In this document: in pieces, positions 6,906 through 15,151 of the stretch
Position numbering within the stretch: position 1 is the stretch's first letter
Layout: each line of letters opens with the position of its first letter
NCBI GenBank assembly: GCA_015486965.1
Contig: WFQQ01000122.1
Location: 1-43,883 of the forward strand
Direction: 5' to 3'
Source: Desulfurellaceae bacterium
Lineage (GTDB): Bacteria > Campylobacterota_A > Desulfurellia > Desulfurellales > Hippeaceae
DNA: 43,883 nt
Notes under the pieces: model-generated
The model's database searches: none
What the model was told of the DNA's origin: nothing
Seen by the model: only the letters and a program-made list of their open reading frames with translations
Position numbers and translations under genes: made by a program

Positions 6906-9137
6906 ATGGCAGAAGAAGAAAGAAAAGAGAGTGAACAAGACCTCGAGGAAGAGGTTATAGTAATTGAGGACGAAGAAGAGGGAGAAAAAGAAGAGGAAGA
7001 GCCTTTAGCTGAAGAAGAGCTTAAGCAACCTGAGGTTGAAACTGAAGAGGAGCAGGAGAAGAAGGGAAAGGGCAAGAAAAACTGGCTTTTAATAGGAGTA
7101 GCGGTGGCAATTGTTGTCATATTAATGGCAGCCTCCGCTTTTCTCCTCCTGCACAAAAAAAAGCCTCCGCCAAAACCTAAAAAACACTTAATAACTCACA
7201 AGATTAAAAAACCCAAACCAAAGCCAAAAAAGAAAAAAATAGCAAAGCCACAAGTATACAACCCAATTGTAGATGTTCATTTTATAAACGCCTTAAGGCT
7301 TCAACAAAAAGGGAAGTATAGAGAAGCTTTAGAGCAGCTAAAAAGAGCTACAGTAGACCTATTCATATCGTACTATGGCATTGGCTACATCTACCTGAGA
7401 ATGGGAAACATCAAAAAAGCTAAAGAGTACCTTTTTGATAAAACAAAACAGTACCTGCTACTTGCCATACACAACAACCCAAACTATGTAAATGGCTATG
7501 TAAACCTATTCAGAATCTATATGGCAACAGGAGATTACAAAAACGCTCAAAGAATGATTGAGCTATTGAAGGCAAAACAGCTGGCTAACAAAGAAGTAGA
7601 ACTCATGGAGACCTACTACAACTACATCGTCAAAAAAGACTCAACAGGGGTTTTTGAAATGCTGGCAGAATATCCAGAATCCCCATTGCTTCTCTCCCTT
7701 GCTGGAGACTATTATTTAAAACAGAAAAATACAAAAGCAGCTTTAAACTATATGGAAAAGGCTATTAAGCTATATCCAATGGGTGGCGTGTTTTACAACA
7801 TATCGCTCATAAACACACAGAACGGACTCTATAAATCAGCCATGAGAAATATACCAAAGATGTACTACATGGATTTCTCAAAGATTCCGTGCAAAAACTA
7901 CCTTGCGTTTTTCCTTCTTTTCAGAAACAGAAAATACAAAGCTGCAAGTGAATTTTTAAACCTGAACAGAAACTCAGACGACATCTGTTTCAACCACTTC
8001 AAAATAATCCCAGAGGCTACATCGCCACTTACAATAGAAAGCTATGCGTACAGAATAAATTTTAACTTCATAATGGCATCTGAAATCTTAAATATGTATC
8101 TAAACCCCGTAAACCTTTTGCCAAACAAAGCCGTTCCGAAAATAAAACTCGGTCAGCTATACCAGCAATTAGGACTGCCCAGCAAAGCCGCAGGGGAGTT
8201 TGAACAGGCTGCACACTTCTCGGAAGCTGTCCTTTTAAGCCAATATGCCAACAAATTCTACCTGCAGGGTAGATACAAAACAGCTTTGCTTTACTATAAA
8301 GCCGCTTTAAATAAGGTTCCAGCGAATCCTCTTTTACTTTACAATGTGGGCATACTGAGTTTGAAATTACACGACACACCATTTGCCTCTTTAATATTTG
8401 AACGGCTAATAAATTCCTATCAACAGTTCCCGCTTCCCTATCTTGCCATGTTTATAATCGATGAGGTTAAGGGTAAGCATATGGATGCCATTAAATATTT
8501 AAGTACTTTTTCGCAGAGGGTTAAATCTTTGAGCGAAGGGGCACAAAAAAAGCTTAAAGACCTAACAATCTTTGCGGATTACATAATTGACAGGGTAAAC
8601 TTTAACAAAAAAAGATTAAAAAAACTCAACGATTTTGAGAAAAAGATATTCCTACTTTTTGAGGCTGCCCTAAACGAAGACATAGACTACCTCTACATAC
8701 AGAGGGCATTTGAAAAGTCAATACACTTAAACTGGAACCCTGAAAGCCTGATTACTATTTGCAACTACTTTTACAAAAGCTACGGCAACGACTTCTTAAA
8801 AAGGGTTATGGCTACAATGTACCTTATGTCTGGAAAGCCCAACAAAGCTTACAAAGCTTTGTACAACATTAAGATTTATACATCTTTGGATTACTATAAG
8901 TTAGGAATGGCATACCTAATTGCAGGATATCCAGATATAGCAGACAACTTCTTTACAAAATCTATTCTTAAGGGCTCTACTTTTTACAACGCCTATGTTG
9001 GTAAAGCCATTATTCAGGCAAATAAGGGTAGCCTAACAGGAATAAAATACTATCTGAAAATCATCCTTAAAAAGGAAAACAACCTTGCATGGCTCAACAC
9101 CGATGTCTTTTTAAGTTATAAAATTCTGTTAAAATGA
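6906..9137 (+). CDS. Membrane-anchored TPR-repeat protein with charged N-terminal linker
   Basis: A 743-residue protein of unknown specific role. Residues 2-50 are extremely acidic (runs of Glu and Asp), residues 51-58 are Lys-rich, a single hydrophobic span follows at about 60-82, and residues 84-115 are almost only Lys and Pro. The rest is helical repeats with the TPR look (for example GKYREALEQLKRA, YYNLGIGYIYLRMG-like and NTKAALNYMEKAIKLYP segments), which normally serve as a protein-binding scaffold. Lysines flank the membrane span on both sides, so topology is uncertain. It overlaps the class A PBP gene by 4 nt (ATGA), so a role in cell-wall assembly is a reasonable inference but unproven. 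Confidence 0.8.
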   Translation: MAEEERKESEQDLEEEVIVIEDEEEGEKEEEEPLAEEELKQPEVETEEEQEKKGKGKKNWLLIGVAVAIVVILMAASAFLLLHKKKPPPKPKKHLITHKIKKPKPKPKKKKIAKPQVYNPIVDVHFINALRLQQKGKYREALEQLKRATVDLFISYYGIGYIYLRMGNIKKAKEYLFDKTKQYLLLAIHNNPNYVNGYVNLFRIYMATGDYKNAQRMIELLKAKQLANKEVELMETYYNYIVKKDSTGVFEMLAEYPESPLLLSLAGDYYLKQKNTKAALNYMEKAIKLYPMGGVFYNISLINTQNGLYKSAMRNIPKMYYMDFSKIPCKNYLAFFLLFRNRKYKAASEFLNLNRNSDDICFNHFKIIPEATSPLTIESYAYRINFNFIMASEILNMYLNPVNLLPNKAVPKIKLGQLYQQLGLPSKAAGEFEQAAHFSEAVLLSQYANKFYLQGRYKTALLYYKAALNKVPANPLLLYNVGILSLKLHDTPFASLIFERLINSYQQFPLPYLAMFIIDEVKGKHMDAIKYLSTFSQRVKSLSEGAQKKLKDLTIFADYIIDRVNFNKKRLKKLNDFEKKIFLLFEAALNEDIDYLYIQRAFEKSIHLNWNPESLITICNYFYKSYGNDFLKRVMATMYLMSGKPNKAYKALYNIKIYTSLDYYKLGMAYLIAGYPDIADNFFTKSILKGSTFYNAYVGKAIIQANKGSLTGIKYYLKIILKKENNLAWLNTDVFLSYKILLK

Positions 9138-11086
9138 AATCTTTCTTAAAATCCGTTGTAAAATTCTTCTTATACACATTAACTATGTTGTTATTTTTAG
9201 GCTTCATAGCTTTAGCCCTATATTTGGGCTCAATCTACTTTAGCGTCAGGGGAGACTTTAACAAGATCGTGAATGTGAAAATGTTACCGCTGCCAACAAA
9301 AGTTTACTCAGCGGACGGTAAATTGATAGCCAAATTTGGTCTGCAGAATAGAATCCCTGTAAGGCTATCACAGATATCCCCGTGGATGAGGTATGCAATC
9401 CTTGCAGCAGAGGATGCCCGCTTCTACGAGCATGGTGCAATAGATTTAGTTGGAATTGCAAGAGCTCTGTTTGTTGACATAGTAAAAGGTAAAATAGTTC
9501 AGGGTGGAAGCACAATAACGCAACAGCTTGTAAAAAATATCTATCTCACCCCCTCGAGAACGATAAAAAGGAAACTAAAAGAGATAATACTGGCTTACAG
9601 GTTGGAAAAAGAACTATCCAAAGATAAAATCTTAGAGCTCTACCTGAATACCGTATATTTTGGAGACGGCGCATGGGGTGTAGAGGCAGCAGCGAGGACA
9701 TACTTTGACACACACGCAAAAGATTTAACCATAGCCCAGAGTGCACTATTAGCTGGTCTTGTTGCAGCACCAAGTTATTATAACCCCTACAAACACCCAC
9801 AGAGGGCAAGGAAAAGAACCATTTATGTGCTGAAAAGGATGTATGAAAACCACTTTATAAATCTAAAACAGTTTCAACAGGCAATGAACGCAAAGATTTA
9901 TCTAAAAAAACCTTCAAAAAACCTGTTTGGACTTATAATAGCACCCTACTTTACAGACTACATAAGGACATGGCTGATAAACCACTTTGGGGAAGAGGTG
10001 GTTTACAAAAGTGGATTAAAGGTTTACACAACACTTAATTCAAAGCTACAGAGGTACGCATTTATAGCCGTTAAAACGGGCATACTCTCCATTAAGAAAA
10101 AATACGATGGTCTGCAATCAGCCCTTATCGCAATGAACCCGAAAAACGGATATGTGGAAGCACTTGTTGGTGGTTTTGACTATGCAAAAAGCCAGTTTAA
10201 TAGGGCTTTACAGGCAGAAAGACAGCCAGGTAGCGCTTTTAAGCCTATAATATATCTAACGGCACTAACTGAAGGATACCTTCCAGATGACACAATAGCA
10301 GATAGACCAATAGTGTTTCGATTTAATGGCAAAGAGTGGAGACCACAAAACTACGAAAGGGTATTCCACGGCACGGTAACACTGATGTATGCCCTGGTTC
10401 ACTCGGTCAATGTAGCAACCATAAACCTGTTGAATGCTGTGGGGATTGGGAATGTTATAAGGATGGCACACCAGCTCGGCATAAAGGAGAAAATACCACA
10501 CAACCTATCCATTGCACTGGGCTCTTTAAGCGTCAAACCCATAGAGATGGTTAGAGCTTATGCATCCTTTGATAACTACGGTCTTCTTCCAAAACCCATT
10601 TTCATAACAAAAATAGTGAATAAATATGGAAAGGTAATATACCAGACTAAACCTGAGCTCAAAAGGGTTTTCGACTCTGTGGACGGCTATATCCTTACGG
10701 GAATGCTAAAAAATGTTATACTTTATGGAACTGGCCGTGCAGCCCGAGTTATTAAAAGACCCTTAGCAGGAAAAACGGGCACAACCAACAACTACAGGGA
10801 TGCGTGGTTTATAGGCTATTCGCCCGACCTTGTCTGCGGTGTTTGGGTTGGCTACGACGACAACAGAATGATATTTAGGGGAGCAACAGGGGCAAGGGCA
10901 GCTCTACCTATCTGGATAAGGTTTATGTCTCAGGCTTTGAAGGATAGACCAATAAAAACATTTCCCATTCCTCAAGGCATAACACCAGAGATACTGAAAA
11001 TGCTAAACAGAAAACCTGAAAGCCCAAAAGACCTACAAAATACACAACCCACAATACAGCAACTTTACGAAAATGCCATAAACTGA
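9134..11086 (+). CDS. mrcA: Class A penicillin-binding protein 1A (glycosyltransferase/transpeptidase)
   Basis: A 650-residue bifunctional peptidoglycan synthase with an N-terminal membrane anchor (about 8-34). The GT51 glycosyltransferase domain carries AAEDARFYEHGAID at 91-104 (catalytic Glu93) and QGGSTITQQLVKN at 123-135. The transpeptidase domain carries SAFK at 367-370, SVN at 424-426 and KTG at 547-549. It polymerises lipid II and crosslinks it in the periplasm. The C-terminal tail after the KTG domain is short. It overlaps the TPR gene by 4 nt and rluD by 1 nt. Confidence 0.95.
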   Translation: MKSFLKSVVKFFLYTLTMLLFLGFIALALYLGSIYFSVRGDFNKIVNVKMLPLPTKVYSADGKLIAKFGLQNRIPVRLSQISPWMRYAILAAEDARFYEHGAIDLVGIARALFVDIVKGKIVQGGSTITQQLVKNIYLTPSRTIKRKLKEIILAYRLEKELSKDKILELYLNTVYFGDGAWGVEAAARTYFDTHAKDLTIAQSALLAGLVAAPSYYNPYKHPQRARKRTIYVLKRMYENHFINLKQFQQAMNAKIYLKKPSKNLFGLIIAPYFTDYIRTWLINHFGEEVVYKSGLKVYTTLNSKLQRYAFIAVKTGILSIKKKYDGLQSALIAMNPKNGYVEALVGGFDYAKSQFNRALQAERQPGSAFKPIIYLTALTEGYLPDDTIADRPIVFRFNGKEWRPQNYERVFHGTVTLMYALVHSVNVATINLLNAVGIGNVIRMAHQLGIKEKIPHNLSIALGSLSVKPIEMVRAYASFDNYGLLPKPIFITKIVNKYGKVIYQTKPELKRVFDSVDGYILTGMLKNVILYGTGRAARVIKRPLAGKTGTTNNYRDAWFIGYSPDLVCGVWVGYDDNRMIFRGATGARAALPIWIRFMSQALKDRPIKTFPIPQGITPEILKMLNRKPESPKDLQNTQPTIQQLYENAIN

Positions 11087-11982
11087 TGTCTGAAATAACA
11101 ATTGATAAAATTGATGGGGCATACCTAAACAAAAGGATAGACAAGGTAATTTCTGAAATTTTAGAAATCCCGAGAAACCAAATCCAGAACTACATAAAAG
11201 AGGGTTTAATAACGGTTTGTGGTAAGACAATAAGCAAAAGCTACAAAATAAAGGAAAATGACATCATAAAAATCGTCATACCACCACCAAAAGAGCTGAA
11301 TTTAAAATCCTCGGATGCGCCCATAAAAATACTTTACGAAGACAACGATGTGGTTGTTTTAGATAAACCGTACGGTCTTGTTGTCCATCCTGGAGCTGGA
11401 CATGAAGAAAAAAGCGTGGTGGCTGCACTGTTTTTCAGGGGTATACAATTGTCAAATATAGGGTCTCCACTGAGACCTGGCGTTGTACACAGAATAGACA
11501 AAGACACAAGTGGAGTTATAGTCGTTGCAAAAAATGACAGAGCCCATTTTGAATTGGCCAAACAGTTCTTTGAGCACTCTATAGACAGGGTTTACATAGG
11601 TATAACCGCATGTCATTTGAAAGAAACAGATGGTAAAATAGAACAACCCATAGGCAGACACACCAAAAACAGGAAACTCTTTACAACAACAAAAAACGGA
11701 AAAAATGCTATAACACAATACAAGGTTTTAAAAAAACTTGAAAACTACGATGTGGTTATGTTTAAATTGTTTACAGGAAGAACACATCAGATCAGGGTGC
11801 ATATGAAAGCTATTGGCTGCCCACTTTTGGGGGATAGAGTGTATGGAAAGCAAACAAACATAATAGAAAGACAGGCTCTGCACGCATTCAAGCTCTGCTT
11901 TAGCCACCCATCAACAGGCGAGAGGCTGTGTTTCTACTCAAAATTGCCTGAAGACATGAAAAAAATAATAACTGGAGGTTGA
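11086..11982 (+). CDS. rluD: RluA-family 23S rRNA pseudouridine synthase, RluD type
   Basis: A 298-residue pseudouridine synthase. An N-terminal S4 RNA-binding domain (about residues 13-65, with KRIDKVISEIL) precedes the RluA catalytic domain. The family motif reads HRIDKDTSG at 135-143, with catalytic Asp138; the Leu of the usual HRLD is Ile here, a mild change. FTGRTHQIRVHM marks the C-terminal half. The S4 domain and length favour RluD (positions in helix 69 of 23S rRNA) over RluA or TruC. It overlaps mrcA by 1 nt. Confidence 0.9.
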   Translation: MSEITIDKIDGAYLNKRIDKVISEILEIPRNQIQNYIKEGLITVCGKTISKSYKIKENDIIKIVIPPPKELNLKSSDAPIKILYEDNDVVVLDKPYGLVVHPGAGHEEKSVVAALFFRGIQLSNIGSPLRPGVVHRIDKDTSGVIVVAKNDRAHFELAKQFFEHSIDRVYIGITACHLKETDGKIEQPIGRHTKNRKLFTTTKNGKNAITQYKVLKKLENYDVVMFKLFTGRTHQIRVHMKAIGCPLLGDRVYGKQTNIIERQALHAFKLCFSHPSTGERLCFYSKLPEDMKKIITGG

Positions 11983-11983
11983 A

Positions 11984-13201
11984 ATGAAAAAATTAGCCCT
12001 TTTGTTAGTTTTACTTCTATTCGTAAGCTCCTGCGCCATCAACAAAACAACCAAGGTAATACCAACCCTTCCTCAAGTTCAGGGACTTACAGCAAAGGGC
12101 GGGATAAGAGAGGTTGGGCTGAGCTGGAACGCTGTGTTAGACCCGCGTGTTGAAGGATATATTATCTATAGAGCTCCAAAACCAGACGGTCCCTATAAAG
12201 AGATAGCAAAGCTTTCGGGTAGATTAACGACCAAATATGTGGATACAGGGGGTTTATTTAAACATTTGCAGGACAATACAGAGTACTTCTACAAAATCGC
12301 CGTCTATTCAGCAAATGGCGTAGGACCTGCAAGCCACTTTGTAGTGGGAAAGACACTTCCTCCACCTCTCTCACCGACCCATATAAGTGCAACAAGCGGG
12401 CTACCACGAATGGTTGTTATTAGATGGCAACCCCCAAAAGACCATACGGTTGTAGCATACAATATTTACAGGGCAACAAACCCCAAAGGACCGTTCAAAA
12501 AGATAGGCAGAGTTAATGGTTATGTTAACACCATCTACATAGACAAAGGTTTAAAAGACGGCACAACATACTACTACTCCGTGGTCTCTGTAAACTTCAA
12601 AGGGGTTGAAGGAGAAATCTTAGCTGTTGCTAAAGCAACAACCAAATATAAACCTATGCCACCAAGAAACCTATCGGCAAGACCCACAGGGGCAGGGCAG
12701 TTGACCATATACTGGTTTCCAAGCCTTACAGCCGATGTGGTTAAATATAGGATTTACAGAGGGGATACACCAAACTCCATGTCTATGGTTGGAGAGGTGC
12801 CATCAAGTAAACTTCAGTTCACAGACAAAGGTCTTGAGCCTGGTAAAACATACTACTACTATGTGACGGCTGTTGATAAGGATGGACTTGAGAGCAAACC
12901 CTCAAAAACATACGCATTCAAAACCAAACCCCTTCCAAAGCCACCCACCGGGATATCTGTCAAACAGATTGGTAAAGCTGTTATCCTGAGCTGGACTAAG
13001 GGTTCTCCTGATACAGTTGAATATGAAGTCTTTAGAAAACACTTCCTGATATTCACAAAGAAAATAGCTACAACAAAAAACACATACTACACAGATAACT
13101 CTGTTGCTCCAAATACAACATATTATTACTATGTCAAATCAGTGGATAAGTTTGGTCAGGAATCACCACCCTCTCCAGAAGTGAAAATCACAGTGAAATA
13201 G
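11984..13201 (+). CDS. Lipoprotein with about four fibronectin type III domains
   Basis: A 405-residue secreted lipoprotein. The signal sequence MKKLALLLVLLLF ends in the lipobox VSSC with Cys17. After it come about four fibronectin type III repeats (roughly 27-125, 128-220, 224-315, 320-405), each with the pattern xLxWxP...Y.IYR...T.YYY.V.AVD..G; YYYYVTAVD and YYYYVKSVD are near copies. Such domains act as extracellular spacers or glycan/protein contacts; the ligand is unknown. It lies 1 nt after rluD with GGAGG before the ATG, and abuts comM with no spacing. The location after two envelope genes suggests outer-membrane anchoring. Confidence 0.85.
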   Translation: MKKLALLLVLLLFVSSCAINKTTKVIPTLPQVQGLTAKGGIREVGLSWNAVLDPRVEGYIIYRAPKPDGPYKEIAKLSGRLTTKYVDTGGLFKHLQDNTEYFYKIAVYSANGVGPASHFVVGKTLPPPLSPTHISATSGLPRMVVIRWQPPKDHTVVAYNIYRATNPKGPFKKIGRVNGYVNTIYIDKGLKDGTTYYYSVVSVNFKGVEGEILAVAKATTKYKPMPPRNLSARPTGAGQLTIYWFPSLTADVVKYRIYRGDTPNSMSMVGEVPSSKLQFTDKGLEPGKTYYYYVTAVDKDGLESKPSKTYAFKTKPLPKPPTGISVKQIGKAVILSWTKGSPDTVEYEVFRKHFLIFTKKIATTKNTYYTDNSVAPNTTYYYYVKSVDKFGQESPPSPEVKITVK

Positions 13202-14719
13202 ATGTTCAAAAGGGTTAAAAGTGCTGCCTTAGAAGGCATAGAGGCAGTTGAGATAGACATAGAGGTAGACGCAACACGGGGCATCCCATCGATCAATATA
13301 ATAGGGCTTGCACAGGGAGCGGCAAAGGAAAGCAAAGACAGGGCAATTCACTCCCTTTCCAATAGCGGGATAAAACTACCGCCCAAAAAGATAACAATAA
13401 GCCTTGCCCCTGCTGAAATTAAAAAAACCGGCTCTGGATTCGACCTGCCCATAGCGATTGGGCTTGCTTCTCTGTCCCTTGGCGTGGATTTTAATACGGA
13501 TGGATTTATTTTCTCATCAGAACTCTCATTGGACGGGAAACTAAAACCAATTAAAGGCATCTTCCCTATGGGTATTTTAGCAAGAAAGATAAATCATAAA
13601 CTCGTTGTAAGCAAAGATAATCTAAAAGAGGCTTCACTAACAGGAGCAGAGGTATTCGGATTTAGCTCCTTTTTGGAGGTTTTATCTTTTTTAGAAGGTA
13701 GGTTAGAAGCCAAACCTGAAACCGTAGAATTGGAAGAGCTACTACTCTCAAAAAATGGCTCAGAACTTGATTTTGCAGATGTCAAAGGACAATTTAAGGT
13801 TAAAAGGGCTGTGGTAATAGCCGCATCTGGGTTCCACAACCTTCTAATGGTTGGCTCCCCCGGTGTGGGGAAAAGTATGATAGCAAAAAGAATACCTACG
13901 ATACTTCCAGATATGACCAAGGAGGAAATCCTCGAGACAACAAAAATATACAGCGTTTGTGGTTTGTTAAATCAGGAGCAGCCAATCATAACGACCAGGC
14001 CATACAGGGCTCCCCATTCGGGTAGCAGTGATGTAAGTCTAATCGGAGGCGGTGCAAATGCCATGCCCGGAGAAATTACACTTGCACACAACGGCGTTCT
14101 ATTCCTGGATGAGTTTCCAGAATTCAAAAGAAATGTAATAGAATCACTGAGACAGCCCATGGAAGACGGCGTTATAACGATATCAAGGGCAAACGCAAAA
14201 GTTACATATCCCGCCCGTTTTCTCCTTGTTGCAGCAGCCAATCCCTGCCCCTGCGGATACTACGGTTCAAGAAGAAGGGAGTGCACATGCACAATCCAGC
14301 AGATAAAGAAGTATAGAAGCAAAATCTCAGGGCCCATTCTTGATAGAATCGACATACAAATAAATATACCAGAGGTTGACTATGAAAAACTTTCCTCAAA
14401 TGAAATAGATATGGACTCAGAAAGCATGAAAGAGCTTGTCCAATCAACAATTGAGATTCAAAGGGAGAGATTCAAGAATGACAATATAAACTACAACTCC
14501 CAAATGGGAGAAAATCACCTTAAAATGTACTGCTCTTTAACGGAGGATTCGCATAAAATCCTAAAAATTGCTGTGGACAGGTTTGGATTTTCAGCTCGCA
14601 GCTATTCAAAAATCTTGAAAATAGCAAGAACAATAGCAGACATAGAGAAAGAGGAAACAATAAAACCAAAACACATAAAAGAGGCAATATCCTACAGAGC
14701 ATTGGACTGGGATGTCTAA
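13202..14719 (+). CDS. comM: YifB/ComM-family Mg-chelatase-like AAA+ ATPase
   Basis: A 505-residue protein of the ComM family. An N-terminal Lon-protease-like ChlI domain (about 1-170, IDIEVDATRGIPSINIIGLA) is followed by an AAA+ module with P-loop GSPGVGKS at 218-225 and Walker B LFLDEFPE, then the family Cys-rich stretch AANPCPCGYYGSRRRECTC. Characterised ComM is a hexameric helicase that promotes branch migration during natural transformation. The ATG directly follows the lipoprotein stop codon. Length is typical. It is the last gene before a 61-nt gap. Confidence 0.93.
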   Translation: MFKRVKSAALEGIEAVEIDIEVDATRGIPSINIIGLAQGAAKESKDRAIHSLSNSGIKLPPKKITISLAPAEIKKTGSGFDLPIAIGLASLSLGVDFNTDGFIFSSELSLDGKLKPIKGIFPMGILARKINHKLVVSKDNLKEASLTGAEVFGFSSFLEVLSFLEGRLEAKPETVELEELLLSKNGSELDFADVKGQFKVKRAVVIAASGFHNLLMVGSPGVGKSMIAKRIPTILPDMTKEEILETTKIYSVCGLLNQEQPIITTRPYRAPHSGSSDVSLIGGGANAMPGEITLAHNGVLFLDEFPEFKRNVIESLRQPMEDGVITISRANAKVTYPARFLLVAAANPCPCGYYGSRRRECTCTIQQIKKYRSKISGPILDRIDIQINIPEVDYEKLSSNEIDMDSESMKELVQSTIEIQRERFKNDNINYNSQMGENHLKMYCSLTEDSHKILKIAVDRFGFSARSYSKILKIARTIADIEKEETIKPKHIKEAISYRALDWDV

Positions 14720-14767
14720 ACCTTGTAATTAAACAGCCTTTATGCTAAAAATAGGTTTAAGTTTTTT
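14717..14767 (+). other. comM-queF spacer with competing inverted repeats and a T-run
   Basis: This is one of the few non-coding gaps in the window. TAAACCT (14717-14723) can pair with AGGTTTA (14753-14759). An alternative pairing, TTAAAC (14729-14734) with GTTTAA (14755-14760), uses part of the same 3' strand, so the two exclude each other. A run of six T follows at 14762-14767. This could be a weak terminator or attenuator, or a queF leader switch. The stems are short and AU-rich with long loops, so chance is a real possibility. A weak promoter, TTGTAA-N17-TAAAAA, also overlaps it. Confidence 0.25.
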
Positions 14768-14780
14768 AATGAGGTGAAAG

Positions 14781-15140
14781 ATGAAGTACGGTGAAAAAGC
14801 TATAGAAGAAGCAAAACTTGAACCCTGGCCAAACAACCACCCAGAGAACGACTACGAAATCAACATAGAGTTTCCAGAGTTTACATGCAAATGCCCAAGA
14901 AGTGGTTATCCAGACTTTGCCACAATAAAAATAAAATACATCCCAGATAAATATGTAATCGAGCTTAAATCATTGAAACTCTTTCTAAATAAATACAGAG
15001 AAAGGTATATATCTCACGAAGATGCAACAAACGAAATATTCAACGCACTTAAGGAAACCTTAAAACCGAAGCATTTAGAAGTTGTAGGGGATTTTGCACC
15101 ACGGGGAAACATGAAAACAACAATTAAAATCTCATTTTAG
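14781..15140 (+). CDS. queF: NADPH-dependent 7-cyano-7-deazaguanine reductase QueF (type I)
   Basis: A 119-residue single-domain nitrile reductase that converts preQ0 to preQ1 in queuosine synthesis. The family core is [14 protein letters not shown], where Cys38 is the expected nucleophile forming the thioimide, with Asp45 nearby. [13 protein letters not shown] and SHED (78-81) complete the substrate pocket; the unimodular length matches the Bacillus-type enzyme rather than the two-domain E. coli type. GAGGTG lies 4 nt before the ATG. No other queuosine gene is in the window. It starts a new gene block after the 61-nt gap and is followed after 11 nt by iorA. Confidence 0.93.
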   Translation: MKYGEKAIEEAKLEPWPNNHPENDYEINIEFPEFTCKCPRSGYPDFATIKIKYIPDKYVIELKSLKLFLNKYRERYISHEDATNEIFNALKETLKPKHLEVVGDFAPRGNMKTTIKISF

Positions 15141-15151
15141 AGGAGAGAGCT

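Noticed and set aside
14717-14780. preQ1 riboswitch upstream of queF
   Set aside because: The known preQ1-I pattern (short stem, A-rich tail pairing back into the loop) could not be fitted; kept only as an unassigned leader.
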